Assembly (NCBI GenBank): GCA_004292675.1
Contig: RDXO01000021.1
Location: 30,416-94,415 of the forward strand
Direction of reading: 5' to 3'
DNA length: 64,000 bases
Origin: Alphaproteobacteria bacterium
GTDB lineage: Bacteria; Pseudomonadota; Alphaproteobacteria; Rickettsiales; UBA998
Shown: piece by piece, positions 16,154-24,199 of the stretch
Position numbering within the stretch: position 1 is the stretch's first letter
Layout of the letters: the number at the start of each line of letters is the position of its first letter
Made by a program: the position numbers and the translations under genes
Notes under the pieces: model-generated
The model's input: only the letters and a program-made list of their open reading frames with translations
What the model was told of the DNA's origin: nothing
Databases searched by the model: none

Positions 16154-16558
16154 TTATGATGGGAAACGTGAAGGTGAAGATGGTGAAATATTTTGCAATC
16201 TTTGGATATGCTTAGATAAAGTTGATGCATCAGCTTGTTCCATCACTAACAATAAGCCATTTCCAACAATTTCCCATTCTCCTTGAATGATACCTTCTTG
16301 TTTTTTGACATTCAAGAATTCAGAAAGCATTGCGACTTGAGGAGCATTGGACTCTTCAAATCCTCGTAATAAAAAACCTATCATAGAAGATTCTTCATGA
16401 TTAGAACAATCAAGAAAATCTTCAATTTTGCGCGTAGTAGATGTACCTTGTATATCAGGAAATGCATCTATTAAATCAGAAATTTCTTCTTTTGTGATTT
16501 CATTATCTTGCGATAATATATTTTTCAATTCTGCTAAGTTTGTTGTGCTAATATTCAC
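16154..16558 (-). CDS. Hypothetical protein inside the cys operon
   Basis: 134 residues, mostly helical, soluble, with no recognised family. It overlaps the cysI stop by 4 nt (ATGA type) and ends 13 nt before cysD, so it is translated with the sulfate operon. The composition ([25 protein letters not shown]-rich C-terminus) gives no motif. A role linked to sulfite reductase or ATP sulfurylase is only suggested by position. Confidence 0.6.
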   Translation of the reverse strand: MNISTTNLAELKNILSQDNEITKEEISDLIDAFPDIQGTSTTRKIEDFLDCSNHEESSMIGFLLRGFEESNAPQVAMLSEFLNVKKQEGIIQGEWEIVGNGLLLVMEQADASTLSKHIQRLQNISPSSPSRFPS

Positions 16559-18234
16559 CCGTTTACTCCTTCAAAAATCTTACCCGAAAACAAGGTGCGA
16601 TGACAAAAATCACCGAAGCGTTCACCATTGTCACGATCCCGTACATATACCCCGAAAAGTTCATTGAGTGTAGCGATAATTTCGCCTTCATCCACTTCTT
16701 CTTTATACACTTGATTGAGGCGTTCCCCTTCATAATCCCCGCCGAGGCGCAGCGCATAACGCCCCGCTGCTTTACCCACAAAGCCAATTTCTGCAAGGTA
16801 GGGTCGCCCGCAGCCATTGGGGCATCCAGTCATGCGGATGGTAATGGCATCATGGCTGAGTCCGTGATAATCCATCACATCTTCAATTTTGGTGATGAGT
16901 TCGGGAAGGTAGCGTTGTGCTTCTGCCAGAGCAAGCGGGCAGGTGGGCATGGCAACGCAGGCAATCGCTTCTTTGCGTGAGAGTGAATAACGTGTCTCAT
17001 CTACCCCATATTCTGCCAGTAAGTCATCAATGGTTGCTTTATCTGCGTCTTTCACATGGGTGAGCAAAAGATTCTGATTGCCCGTGAAGCGTATGCCACA
17101 CATGTTTTTCTCAGTAATGGCTTTAAGGGCAGATTTGATATGGTAGCCATCTTCATCAACAACGCGCCCATTTTGGATGTAGACACCATAATGCCATAGA
17201 CCGTGTGCATCCGCAATCCAACCATAGCGATCACCGCGATAGGTGAAGAAGTACGGCTTAGACGGCGCAAATTCCACCCCAGCACGCTTCTCAATTTCAC
17301 TACGAAACCAATCAACACCCAAGCGATCTACGGTATATTTCAGCCGCGAAAGTTTACGATCTTCTCGGTTGCCATGATCACGTTGAATGGCAGCAATCTG
17401 CCACACCACATCCAGCGTATGTTCTTTTGGGATAAAACCAATGATGCTAGCACGGCGTGGATAGGTTGCTTTATTGCCATGCGTTGCCCCAAGCCCGCCA
17501 CCGATGGCAACATTAAAGCCGTGGAATTGATCGCCATCACCTATGGCAATCAAGCCAATATCATTAGCAAAAACATCATTTTCATTATGCGGGGGAATGG
17601 CTATGGCAATTTTGAACTTACGCGGGAGGTAATGATCTTTGTAGAGCGGGTCTTCTTCTGCAGGTGCGTTATCTTCCAGTTTTTCACCATCTAGCCATAC
17701 TTCTTTGAACGCCCCTGTTTTGGGCAATAGATGATTGCTGATGGCGGATGCATAGGCGTGTACCTCTGCGTGATAGGGAGCAAGATCAGGGTACGCCCCC
17801 GCCATCACATTACGATTCACATCGCCACACGCCGCGATAGCATCCAAACCCAATGCATCAAAATCCTTCATAGTCGGTTTCATGCGTGCTTTCACCACCC
17901 CATGAAATTGGATGGTTTGACGAGTCGTGATTTTGATCACACCGCTACCATTGCGTTCGCATGATGCTTGCAGTGCGCGCCATTGTTCGGCGGTAATATC
18001 CCCCCCTGCAATACGCAAACGGATCATATAAGAATATGCCCATTCCAGCTTTTTTTCTTCGCGCTCGGCGCGTCTGTCGCGGTCATCCTGCACATATGCA
18101 CCATGAAATTTGATGAGTTGCTGCTCATCATTAGGGATGTTACCCGTGAGGGCATTCGCCATTTCTTGGGCTAAATGTCCACGTAGCCCCCGTGAGGAGG
18201 TTTTAATCGATTCATTGGCTGAGAGTTTACTCAT
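16555..18234 (-). CDS. cysI: Sulfite reductase (NADPH) hemoprotein beta-component
   Basis: About 559 residues. The C-terminal region has the siroheme/4Fe-4S cysteines: CVAMPTCPLA and TGCPNGCGRPYLAEIGFVG. Two ferredoxin-like sulfite-reductase repeats precede them (for example NGSGVIKITTRQTIQFHGV; ACGDVNRNVMA). It reduces sulfite to sulfide with electrons from CysJ. The start at 18234 has a GAGGG site; the longer frame overlaps cysJ without benefit. Confidence 0.95.
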   Translation of the reverse strand: MSKLSANESIKTSSRGLRGHLAQEMANALTGNIPNDEQQLIKFHGAYVQDDRDRRAEREEKKLEWAYSYMIRLRIAGGDITAEQWRALQASCERNGSGVIKITTRQTIQFHGVVKARMKPTMKDFDALGLDAIAACGDVNRNVMAGAYPDLAPYHAEVHAYASAISNHLLPKTGAFKEVWLDGEKLEDNAPAEEDPLYKDHYLPRKFKIAIAIPPHNENDVFANDIGLIAIGDGDQFHGFNVAIGGGLGATHGNKATYPRRASIIGFIPKEHTLDVVWQIAAIQRDHGNREDRKLSRLKYTVDRLGVDWFRSEIEKRAGVEFAPSKPYFFTYRGDRYGWIADAHGLWHYGVYIQNGRVVDEDGYHIKSALKAITEKNMCGIRFTGNQNLLLTHVKDADKATIDDLLAEYGVDETRYSLSRKEAIACVAMPTCPLALAEAQRYLPELITKIEDVMDYHGLSHDAITIRMTGCPNGCGRPYLAEIGFVGKAAGRYALRLGGDYEGERLNQVYKEEVDEGEIIATLNELFGVYVRDRDNGERFGDFCHRTLFSGKIFEGVNG

Positions 18235-18247
18235 AGTTCTGTTCCCT

Positions 18248-19720
18248 CTAATAGACATCTTTCACATAACGCCCTAGCTCGAGTAGGTCGGCTAGATAAT
18301 CAGTGGCTTGTGCGTCGCTCATTTTTTCTTGGCTTATGATAATCTGACGCAACGCTGCATCAACGTCATGGCTCATCGGGTCTTTCGCACCACAAACATA
18401 GATGCTTGCGCCACCACGAATCCAAGCCATTAGCTCCGATGCGCGCTCTAGCATTTTATGCTGCACATAGACTTTATGCTCCTGATCGCGTGAGAAGGCA
18501 AGATCAATATGCGTCAACGCGCCCGTAGCCAAATGCTCCTGCCATTCTGCCTGATAGAGAAAATCGCAGTGCGCATGTTGATCACCAAAGAATAACCAAT
18601 TTCGCCCTGTATCCCCACGTTCAGCACGTTCATAGACAAACCCACGAAATGGTGCGATGCCTGTTCCCGGTCCTATCATGATTATATCCACATCCATGGC
18701 AGGAAGTTTGAAAAGTTGGTTTTGTGCGACATAGACGCGCACAATATCACCCTCTTGCATATCTGCTAGATATTTGGATGCCAAGCCATAACCCACCGTG
18801 CCATCTGCATTTTTATGAGTGGCAAGCGCAACGGTAAGGTGAATCTCTCCTTTGTGCGCCAAGGGTGAGGATGCAATAGAATAAAGCCGTGGGGTTGGTT
18901 CTTTGCCATCATCGCCAACGGGGAGCATAATCCCCAACGCATCACCACACGCATAAGCAAGTGGCGCGGAGGGGATAAGCTCTATATGATAGGTTTGTTT
19001 GTTTGAATCGCGATCGTTCAAAATTACGCTATGTTGTACGGTTGCTTCTATGGGTTCAAGGCGGCTATAGCCTTTGCCCGTATGCACGGTTGGTGTGGTA
19101 GCGGTGGTTGTAGGTGTTGATGTGGTTGCTCCATATTTGCTATCCAGCGATTGCACCAAGCCATCCATCCAGCGATCCGTATGGGCAGCATAATCCACAT
19201 CCAGCAAAGTAATGGGATGCACCGAACGCGCACCTAAGCGAGCAAGCTGTGCATCAAGCGTGGTAGCAGCCCCGCAAAATATCGTATAGCTTGAATCACC
19301 AAGCCCAAGCACAGCGTAGGATAGATCGCCTAATATAGTTCCCTGTGCATTGCGTAAGGAATCAAAAAAACTTTGCGCCGATGTCGGGGGATCGCCCTCA
19401 CCATGGGTGCTAATGAGGAAGACAGCGAGTGTACATTGCGTTAGGGTATCGATTTTCACGCGATTCACCGCGCTATTTTTAGCCTTATAACCTGCATTTT
19501 TCAAGCGGTTCATGAGCTGCAACGCAAGAGCTTTAGCATTGCCTGTTTCTGTAGCATAGAATATTTCAATGGCAGGCTTTTCTTTTTGTTGCGCAGGCAG
19601 TGCTGTTATTTCATTGCCCTCCGCCTTGCCCCACAGATAACCTGAGAGCCATAATTGCTGATCCCGCGTGATCGTTGCAAGAAGCTGATTCAATAATGTT
19701 TTTTGTGATGCATCCAACAT
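18248..19720 (-). CDS. cysJ: Sulfite reductase flavoprotein alpha-component, compact form
   Basis: 490 residues: a flavodoxin domain (about 50-195; FYATETGNAKALA, STHGEGDPPTSAQSF, GLGDSSYTIFCGA), then an FAD/NADPH reductase (TPRLYSIASSP, VGYGLASKYLADM, GPGTGIAPFRGFVYER, VCGAKDPMSHDVD). It passes NADPH electrons to CysI. E. coli CysJ is about 600 residues. The shortfall maps between GDALGIMLPVGDDG and TPRLYSIASS, where the helical connecting domain of about 100 residues should be. The C-terminal YVKDVY is typical. Confidence 0.9.
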   Translation of the reverse strand: MLDASQKTLLNQLLATITRDQQLWLSGYLWGKAEGNEITALPAQQKEKPAIEIFYATETGNAKALALQLMNRLKNAGYKAKNSAVNRVKIDTLTQCTLAVFLISTHGEGDPPTSAQSFFDSLRNAQGTILGDLSYAVLGLGDSSYTIFCGAATTLDAQLARLGARSVHPITLLDVDYAAHTDRWMDGLVQSLDSKYGATTSTPTTTATTPTVHTGKGYSRLEPIEATVQHSVILNDRDSNKQTYHIELIPSAPLAYACGDALGIMLPVGDDGKEPTPRLYSIASSPLAHKGEIHLTVALATHKNADGTVGYGLASKYLADMQEGDIVRVYVAQNQLFKLPAMDVDIIMIGPGTGIAPFRGFVYERAERGDTGRNWLFFGDQHAHCDFLYQAEWQEHLATGALTHIDLAFSRDQEHKVYVQHKMLERASELMAWIRGGASIYVCGAKDPMSHDVDAALRQIIISQEKMSDAQATDYLADLLELGRYVKDVY

Positions 19721-19723
19721 AAA

Positions 19724-20452
19724 CTAATCCTTCTTTACCCGCATAAGTTTTCCATCTACCCTATGCAGACCGCATTCTTGTTCGCTTTCATCTTCCCACC
19801 ACCAACGCCCTGATCGTGGATGATCACCTAATGCCACCGCACGCGTGCAGGGTGCGCAGCCAATAGAGGGGAATCCGCGATCGTGCAGTGCATTATACGG
19901 TACTTTATGCGCATCAATAAAGGGACGCAAGGCATCATCCTCCATATCAAGCAGCGGATAGCATTTTATCACCCCGTGTGTGGCATCCATCTCCAGCATA
20001 GGCAGGTCATGACGAAAAGATGAATGCGCATGGCGTAGCCCGCTGATCCAGACATCCACACCATCTAATGCTCGCTTTAATGGTTCAACTTTGCGGACAT
20101 GGCAGCAGCGCAATCGTTGCTCTTTGCCCTCATAGAAGCCATTGACACCTTGATCGGCAATCATCGTTGTTAGTGCTTCTGCATCGGGGGCATAGGAGGT
20201 AATGCGCAGATGTGGATAGGCTTGTTGGGTGGCGTGCCATGTGGCGTAGGTTTCCTCAAAGAGTCGCCCCGTATCCAGTGTGAACAACGTAATCGGCAAG
20301 TTTTGATCCGCAATAAGGTATGTGAGTATCTGATCTTCGTAGCTAAAACTCGTAGAGCAAACACTATGCGCATTCGGCATCAGATCGCACAATGCTTTCA
20401 TGCGATTATGGAAGGTGAGGGGGGTGAGTGTAGCAATGAGTTGATCCAACAT
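19724..20452 (-). CDS. cysH: Phosphoadenylyl/adenylyl-sulfate reductase (APS-type)
   Basis: 242 residues starting at 20452, whose ATG overlaps the cysG stop (TAATG). The cysteine pattern CCHVRK...GCAPCTRA is that of the 4Fe-4S APS reductases; the C-terminal ECGLH carries the catalytic cysteine. It reduces adenosine phosphosulfate to sulfite with thioredoxin. Together with the lack of cysC this means sulfate is reduced directly from APS. The longer frame to 20515 overlaps cysG and is rejected. Confidence 0.93.
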   Translation of the reverse strand: MLDQLIATLTPLTFHNRMKALCDLMPNAHSVCSTSFSYEDQILTYLIADQNLPITLFTLDTGRLFEETYATWHATQQAYPHLRITSYAPDAEALTTMIADQGVNGFYEGKEQRLRCCHVRKVEPLKRALDGVDVWISGLRHAHSSFRHDLPMLEMDATHGVIKCYPLLDMEDDALRPFIDAHKVPYNALHDRGFPSIGCAPCTRAVALGDHPRSGRWWWEDESEQECGLHRVDGKLMRVKKD

Positions 20453-21888
20453 TATGACGCTTCCTTTGGCAAGGATGGAAAATAATTGCCTTCTTTTGCG
20501 GGGGCTTCCTTCCATCTATAGCCTGCACGGTAGCGCACCACATCCCCAATAATCATCAAGCATGGAGAGGCAAATTGATGTGCGCCAAACTCCGCTTCAA
20601 ACGTCCCAAGCGTGCCTTCATATTCTTTGTGGTACGGTGTTGTGCCTTGCTCGACGGCTAAAAAACGTGTATCATGCGCAAAGCCTAATGCCATCAGTTT
20701 CGTGCATATCACGCTAAATTGATGCGAACTCATATACAGTACCAACGTCTCTTTGCGACTATAGCGCAACGATTCCCAAAACTCCGCATCATGCAGTTGT
20801 TCATTGTATAAGGTGAGGATACGTACACCCATCGCGCCGCCACGTTCAGTGAGGGGAATCCCTGCAAAAGCAGCACATCCGCTTGCTGCCGTCACCCCTG
20901 CAACAATTTGATACGGAACGCTTAAGCGTTGTGCAATCGCAATTTCTTCGGCGCAATGGGCGTAAATGGCAGGATCGCCACCCTTTAAGCGTGCCACGAT
21001 TTTTCCTGCACGCAGATAGGATTCAATGAGGGCATCGATCTCGCTTTGCGTTTTATGATGATGGGTACGCGTTTTTCCCACAAAGATTTTTTCTGCATCT
21101 TTGCGTGCATAGGAGTCCAACAGGGCAGGGGAGACTAAGCGATCCACCATGATCACATCGGCTTTGCTGAGTAACCGAATAGCTTTGAGTGTAATTAATT
21201 CAGGATGCCCCGCACCTGCACCAATCACATAGAGCGCAGCGTGCGCAGTGTTTCCATCTGCAATCGCGGCATCAAATAAGCGATCGGCGCGCTCTAGGTT
21301 GCCTTCCAACACTTCTTCGGCAATCGCGCCGTTGATGACATCTTCACAAAATAATCGTCGCGCTTGAATGGTTGGAAGTTTTGCGCGCAATAGAGATTTT
21401 TTCTGCTCTAAAAATTGTGCTAATCGTTCAAAAGAAGGTGGGATAAGCATTTCAATTTTTTGCTTAATCATGCGTGCAAGCACGGGGGCTACACCCGATG
21501 TTGAAATAGCAATTTGTAGCGATCCACGGCGTACCAAGGCAGGAAAGATAAAATCACACAGAGGCGGATTATCCACCACATTCACCCAAATGTTGCGTAA
21601 TCGACATTCTTGTGCAATCGTTGCATTCAGATCATCATCATCGGTGGCAGCAACCACAATTTTTATTCCCTCAAGCTGGGAACTATGATAGCTTGTGTGC
21701 ATCACTTCATAATCATGCTGTGCGCATAAAATATGCATGGCAGGGTCAATATCACGTGCCACAACGCGCACATGCACCCCAACGCTGCTTAGTGCCTCTA
21801 CCTTGGCACATGCGATCTCGCCACCACCAATCACAAGAATGGGGGATGCACGATCCGCATGGATAAAGAGGGGTACGTAGGCAGTCAT
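20452..21888 (-). CDS. cysG: Siroheme synthase (multifunctional CysG)
   Basis: 478 residues: N-terminal precorrin-2 dehydrogenase/ferrochelatase (about 1-150; VIGGGEIACAKVEALSSVG) and C-terminal uroporphyrinogen-III C-methyltransferase (about 215-460; VIGAGAGHPELITLKA, VARLKGGDPAIYAHCAEEI, GVTAASGCAAFAGIPLTERG). It makes the siroheme needed by CysI and heads the operon. There is no ribosome site before the ATG, and the -10 lies 6 nt away, so the message is predicted to be leaderless. Confidence 0.95.
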   Translation of the reverse strand: MTAYVPLFIHADRASPILVIGGGEIACAKVEALSSVGVHVRVVARDIDPAMHILCAQHDYEVMHTSYHSSQLEGIKIVVAATDDDDLNATIAQECRLRNIWVNVVDNPPLCDFIFPALVRRGSLQIAISTSGVAPVLARMIKQKIEMLIPPSFERLAQFLEQKKSLLRAKLPTIQARRLFCEDVINGAIAEEVLEGNLERADRLFDAAIADGNTAHAALYVIGAGAGHPELITLKAIRLLSKADVIMVDRLVSPALLDSYARKDAEKIFVGKTRTHHHKTQSEIDALIESYLRAGKIVARLKGGDPAIYAHCAEEIAIAQRLSVPYQIVAGVTAASGCAAFAGIPLTERGGAMGVRILTLYNEQLHDAEFWESLRYSRKETLVLYMSSHQFSVICTKLMALGFAHDTRFLAVEQGTTPYHKEYEGTLGTFEAEFGAHQFASPCLMIIGDVVRYRAGYRWKEAPAKEGNYFPSLPKEAS

Positions 21889-21894
21889 GAATCT

Positions 21895-21922
21895 AGTATA
21901 TATAACTTATTTCGTTTGTAAA
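21895..21922 (-). promoter_or_regulatory. cys operon promoter, predicted leaderless
   Basis: On the minus strand TTTACA (21922-21917) is followed by a 16-bp spacer and TATACT (21900-21895). The cysG ATG begins at 21888, only 6 nt after the -10, so transcription should start at or within a base of the A of the ATG. No purine-rich ribosome site fits in this space. Confidence 0.65.
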
Positions 21923-21953
21923 TACATTTTTTATATGTTGTTATTAAGGTATC

Positions 21954-23270
21954 ATGAAAAGATTTTTTGCGTACATTAAAAATATGAAGCGTCGCAACAA
22001 ATTTTTGTTGGGCTTGGCGTTGTGGGCTGTGTGGGGGTTGATTGATGTGAATAACTGGCAAAAAGCTCCGCTGCGTGACGCTGCCATTGCATTGGATATT
22101 AACAAAAGTGGGGGGATTAACACCGTTGGAGTGACCGCAAGCAAAACCTATTTTGACATTGATAATGATAATTTTAAGGAACGTGTTGCGTGGTTGACGG
22201 TTGGTGACGGTTGGTTGGCGCGTGATGCGAATAATAACGGCAAAATTGACAACCAAAATGAATTATTCGGTGATGGTGGCGGACTCAAGGCATATCAGAA
22301 ATTAGCAGCACTAAACACCAACAATACGGGAACTTCCGCGAATATCATCAATAGTGCGGATAGCGCGTGGAGTTCGTTGCGCGTGTGGATTGATGGCAAT
22401 GCAAATGGCGTGAGTGAAGCAGCGGAACTCAAAACATTAGCGTCATTGGGCATCACCTCGCTTTCACTTGAGACTTCCGTTGGTTCACTGAAAAGCACCT
22501 TTGTGATGAACGGCACAACCCATCATGCGCAAGATATTTTTGTTGCAACCGATCAAATGGATAGTTGGTATAAAGGGACGGCAAGCGAAATCACCCCGCT
22601 TTCATTAACGCTGCCTCGCTCACGCGGGTATGGCGATGTGAAATCATTGCATTATGCCGCATCAAGCTCAACTACGCTTGCCACCAAATTACAAGAATTG
22701 GATAATTTGTCATTATCGGGGCTGGATAGCTATTACACGAAACTCGAAGCCATGATTGAAGAATGGACGGGGGTGACAACTATAGCCCGCAATAGCATCC
22801 ATAGGTTTGTCGATGCACGGCACGTTGCAATGATGGAGAAGTTTTCTGGGCTTGGCGCAGGGTCTTTTATGAAGAGTTTTGATCTTGGTTTTACTACATT
22901 TAATCCAGAACATTTTATCGGTGTGGAGAGTGGCTATAACACAGTGATGAACGAATTTTCCTCTCGTTTTATTGCGCAAGGCGCGCTTGCTCACGTATTT
23001 GGTGATCCAACTTATAGCTTTTCGGATGATAAGTTAAAGTTTTCACTCTCGCACACGCAGATTTTGGCGAATGCTAAGGCGAATGTTCCAACAGATGCAA
23101 CAGATATAAATGTCTATTGGTCGGAGGTTGCCCGAACACTTTTGGAATATAGCAGTGAATTTGGTCTGACGGAAACCGCGATGCACGCAGCTATCACGGC
23201 AGAAGTAGGCTATGCAGTGACCGTCAATCAGCCATGGTCTATGGTATCTGGTTGGCACAGCGGGCGATAA
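21954..23270 (+). CDS. FrpC/RTX-like calcium-loop protein without RTX repeats
   Basis: 438 residues. After a basic and hydrophobic N-terminus (about 10-30, possible membrane anchor), residues 40-180 match the segment found in FrpA/FrpC-type RTX proteins: ALDINKSGGINT, YFDIDNDNF, DGWLARDANNNGKIDNQNELFGDGGG, SSLRVWIDGNANGVSEAAELKTLASLGI. These include calcium-binding loops. The remaining 250 residues are unrecognised, and neither GGxGxDxxx repeats nor a type I secretion tail is seen. It may be a trimmed RTX relic or a stand-alone surface protein. AAGG precedes the ATG. It is divergent from cysG. Confidence 0.65.
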   Translation: MKRFFAYIKNMKRRNKFLLGLALWAVWGLIDVNNWQKAPLRDAAIALDINKSGGINTVGVTASKTYFDIDNDNFKERVAWLTVGDGWLARDANNNGKIDNQNELFGDGGGLKAYQKLAALNTNNTGTSANIINSADSAWSSLRVWIDGNANGVSEAAELKTLASLGITSLSLETSVGSLKSTFVMNGTTHHAQDIFVATDQMDSWYKGTASEITPLSLTLPRSRGYGDVKSLHYAASSSTTLATKLQELDNLSLSGLDSYYTKLEAMIEEWTGVTTIARNSIHRFVDARHVAMMEKFSGLGAGSFMKSFDLGFTTFNPEHFIGVESGYNTVMNEFSSRFIAQGALAHVFGDPTYSFSDDKLKFSLSHTQILANAKANVPTDATDINVYWSEVARTLLEYSSEFGLTETAMHAAITAEVGYAVTVNQPWSMVSGWHSGR

Positions 23271-23332
23271 TATAGTACTTCCATGATTAATTACCGATCA
23301 ATCGGCAATCATATCATGACAAAAGCACTATA
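23271..23332. repeat. TATAG-type palindromic element C
   Basis: TATAGT...ACTATA tips, starting on the base after the stop codon of the calcium-loop gene. The core ACCGATCAATCGGC is shared, with small changes, with elements D and E. The 267-base gap up to the next gene otherwise holds the G-tract promoter. Confidence 0.8.
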
Positions 23333-23430
23333 TTAAAGCGATCCTATGGAACAAAAATATGTCCATGCCTGTCAGGTTGGATTGATTCATATGCCATAAT
23401 GCGTCATGATGAATGACGTAAAGTGAAAAA

Positions 23431-23487
23431 AAAGCACTTGACATTTTCGGGGTGGGGGGGGGTATTATACAAGTGTTCCTTCGCTTT
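23431..23487 (+). promoter_or_regulatory. G-tract promoter, copy 1
   Basis: TTGACA (23438-23443), a 19-bp spacer ending in G4-T-G9, then TATTAT (23463-23468). The 57-base block from AAAGCACTTGACA to CGCTTT is repeated at 25089-25145 with the same length but different bases inside the G-tract. A G-run between -35 and -10 is prone to slippage, which would change spacing and promoter strength. It faces the membrane protein gene at 23538. Confidence 0.6.
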
Positions 23488-23537
23488 CTCATACAATCTA
23501 TTTTGAATGTATGAACCTTATCTTTATATAGACATCC

Positions 23538-24029
23538 ATGTCTACCCATTGTTTTAAGGTTTATGCAAGGAACAAACATACCTTAAAGTCCTACATGGCA
23601 CTGAAAATTATGTCTTCTGGTAACATTTTCGATGAAATCATCAAGGCGTTGAACAAACATTCTAAGCCTTTGGCTGACGCGGTTGAGAAAAATCCTCAAC
23701 CTGCAAATGTGGTCATCTTAGTGCTTGAAGCTATCCATACGTACTTTGGATTTCAACACGGAGTACATTGTTTCAAAAATGCATGTTCTGACATCCGCAA
23801 GGGACATTTGTTCCATGCTTGTTGGGAGATGACGGTTGCAAGTGCATCATTTCTTTTTGGTGGTATTGTATTGTTTGTCGGAGGGTTAATTCCAATCCCA
23901 TTACTCAATACATTGTTGATTTCTCTTGGGTCGCTTATCGTAGTGGCTGCAACTGTGTTCATTTTGTTCACTATGGCATTCTTTGTTTTTGTAGCGATAT
24001 GGCGCATCTTTGTTCCGTATCAACCTTAA
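23538..24029 (+). CDS. Orphan membrane protein of the accessory cluster
   Basis: Up to 163 residues; starts at 23595 and 23610 are also possible, since none has a clear ribosome site. Residues about 28-80 are amphipathic (GNIFDEIIKALNKHSKPLADAVEKNPQ), followed by two or three hydrophobic helices (about 100-160). Not a recognised family. An inverted repeat (TTTAAGGT..ACCTTAAA type, 23552-23588) lies in the 5' part and would place an AAGGAA in its loop. It is served by G-tract promoter copy 1. Confidence 0.6.
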   Translation: MSTHCFKVYARNKHTLKSYMALKIMSSGNIFDEIIKALNKHSKPLADAVEKNPQPANVVILVLEAIHTYFGFQHGVHCFKNACSDIRKGHLFHACWEMTVASASFLFGGIVLFVGGLIPIPLLNTLLISLGSLIVVAATVFILFTMAFFVFVAIWRIFVPYQP

Positions 24030-24120
24030 GAAATTAAGGAACAGGGCAATCATGAAGATCAAACGCATGAATAAGCCTGAATCATAGCAATATTGTTGAC
24101 TATGATGTTTTTTCTACGTT

Positions 24121-24150
24121 GAAGCATATGCCCGTATGGGTGTATGCTTC
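24121..24150 (+). terminator. Hairpin terminator after the orphan membrane gene
   Basis: GAAGCATA-tg-CCC, a 4-nt loop GTAT, GGG-tg-TATGCTTC, followed by TTCTTTT. It fits a Rho-independent terminator and is closely related to the hairpin at 25781-25818. Confidence 0.65.
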
Positions 24151-24199
24151 TTCTTTTAAGCTGGGGAACAAATTAATGGCGTAATATTAAGGTAAGCCT

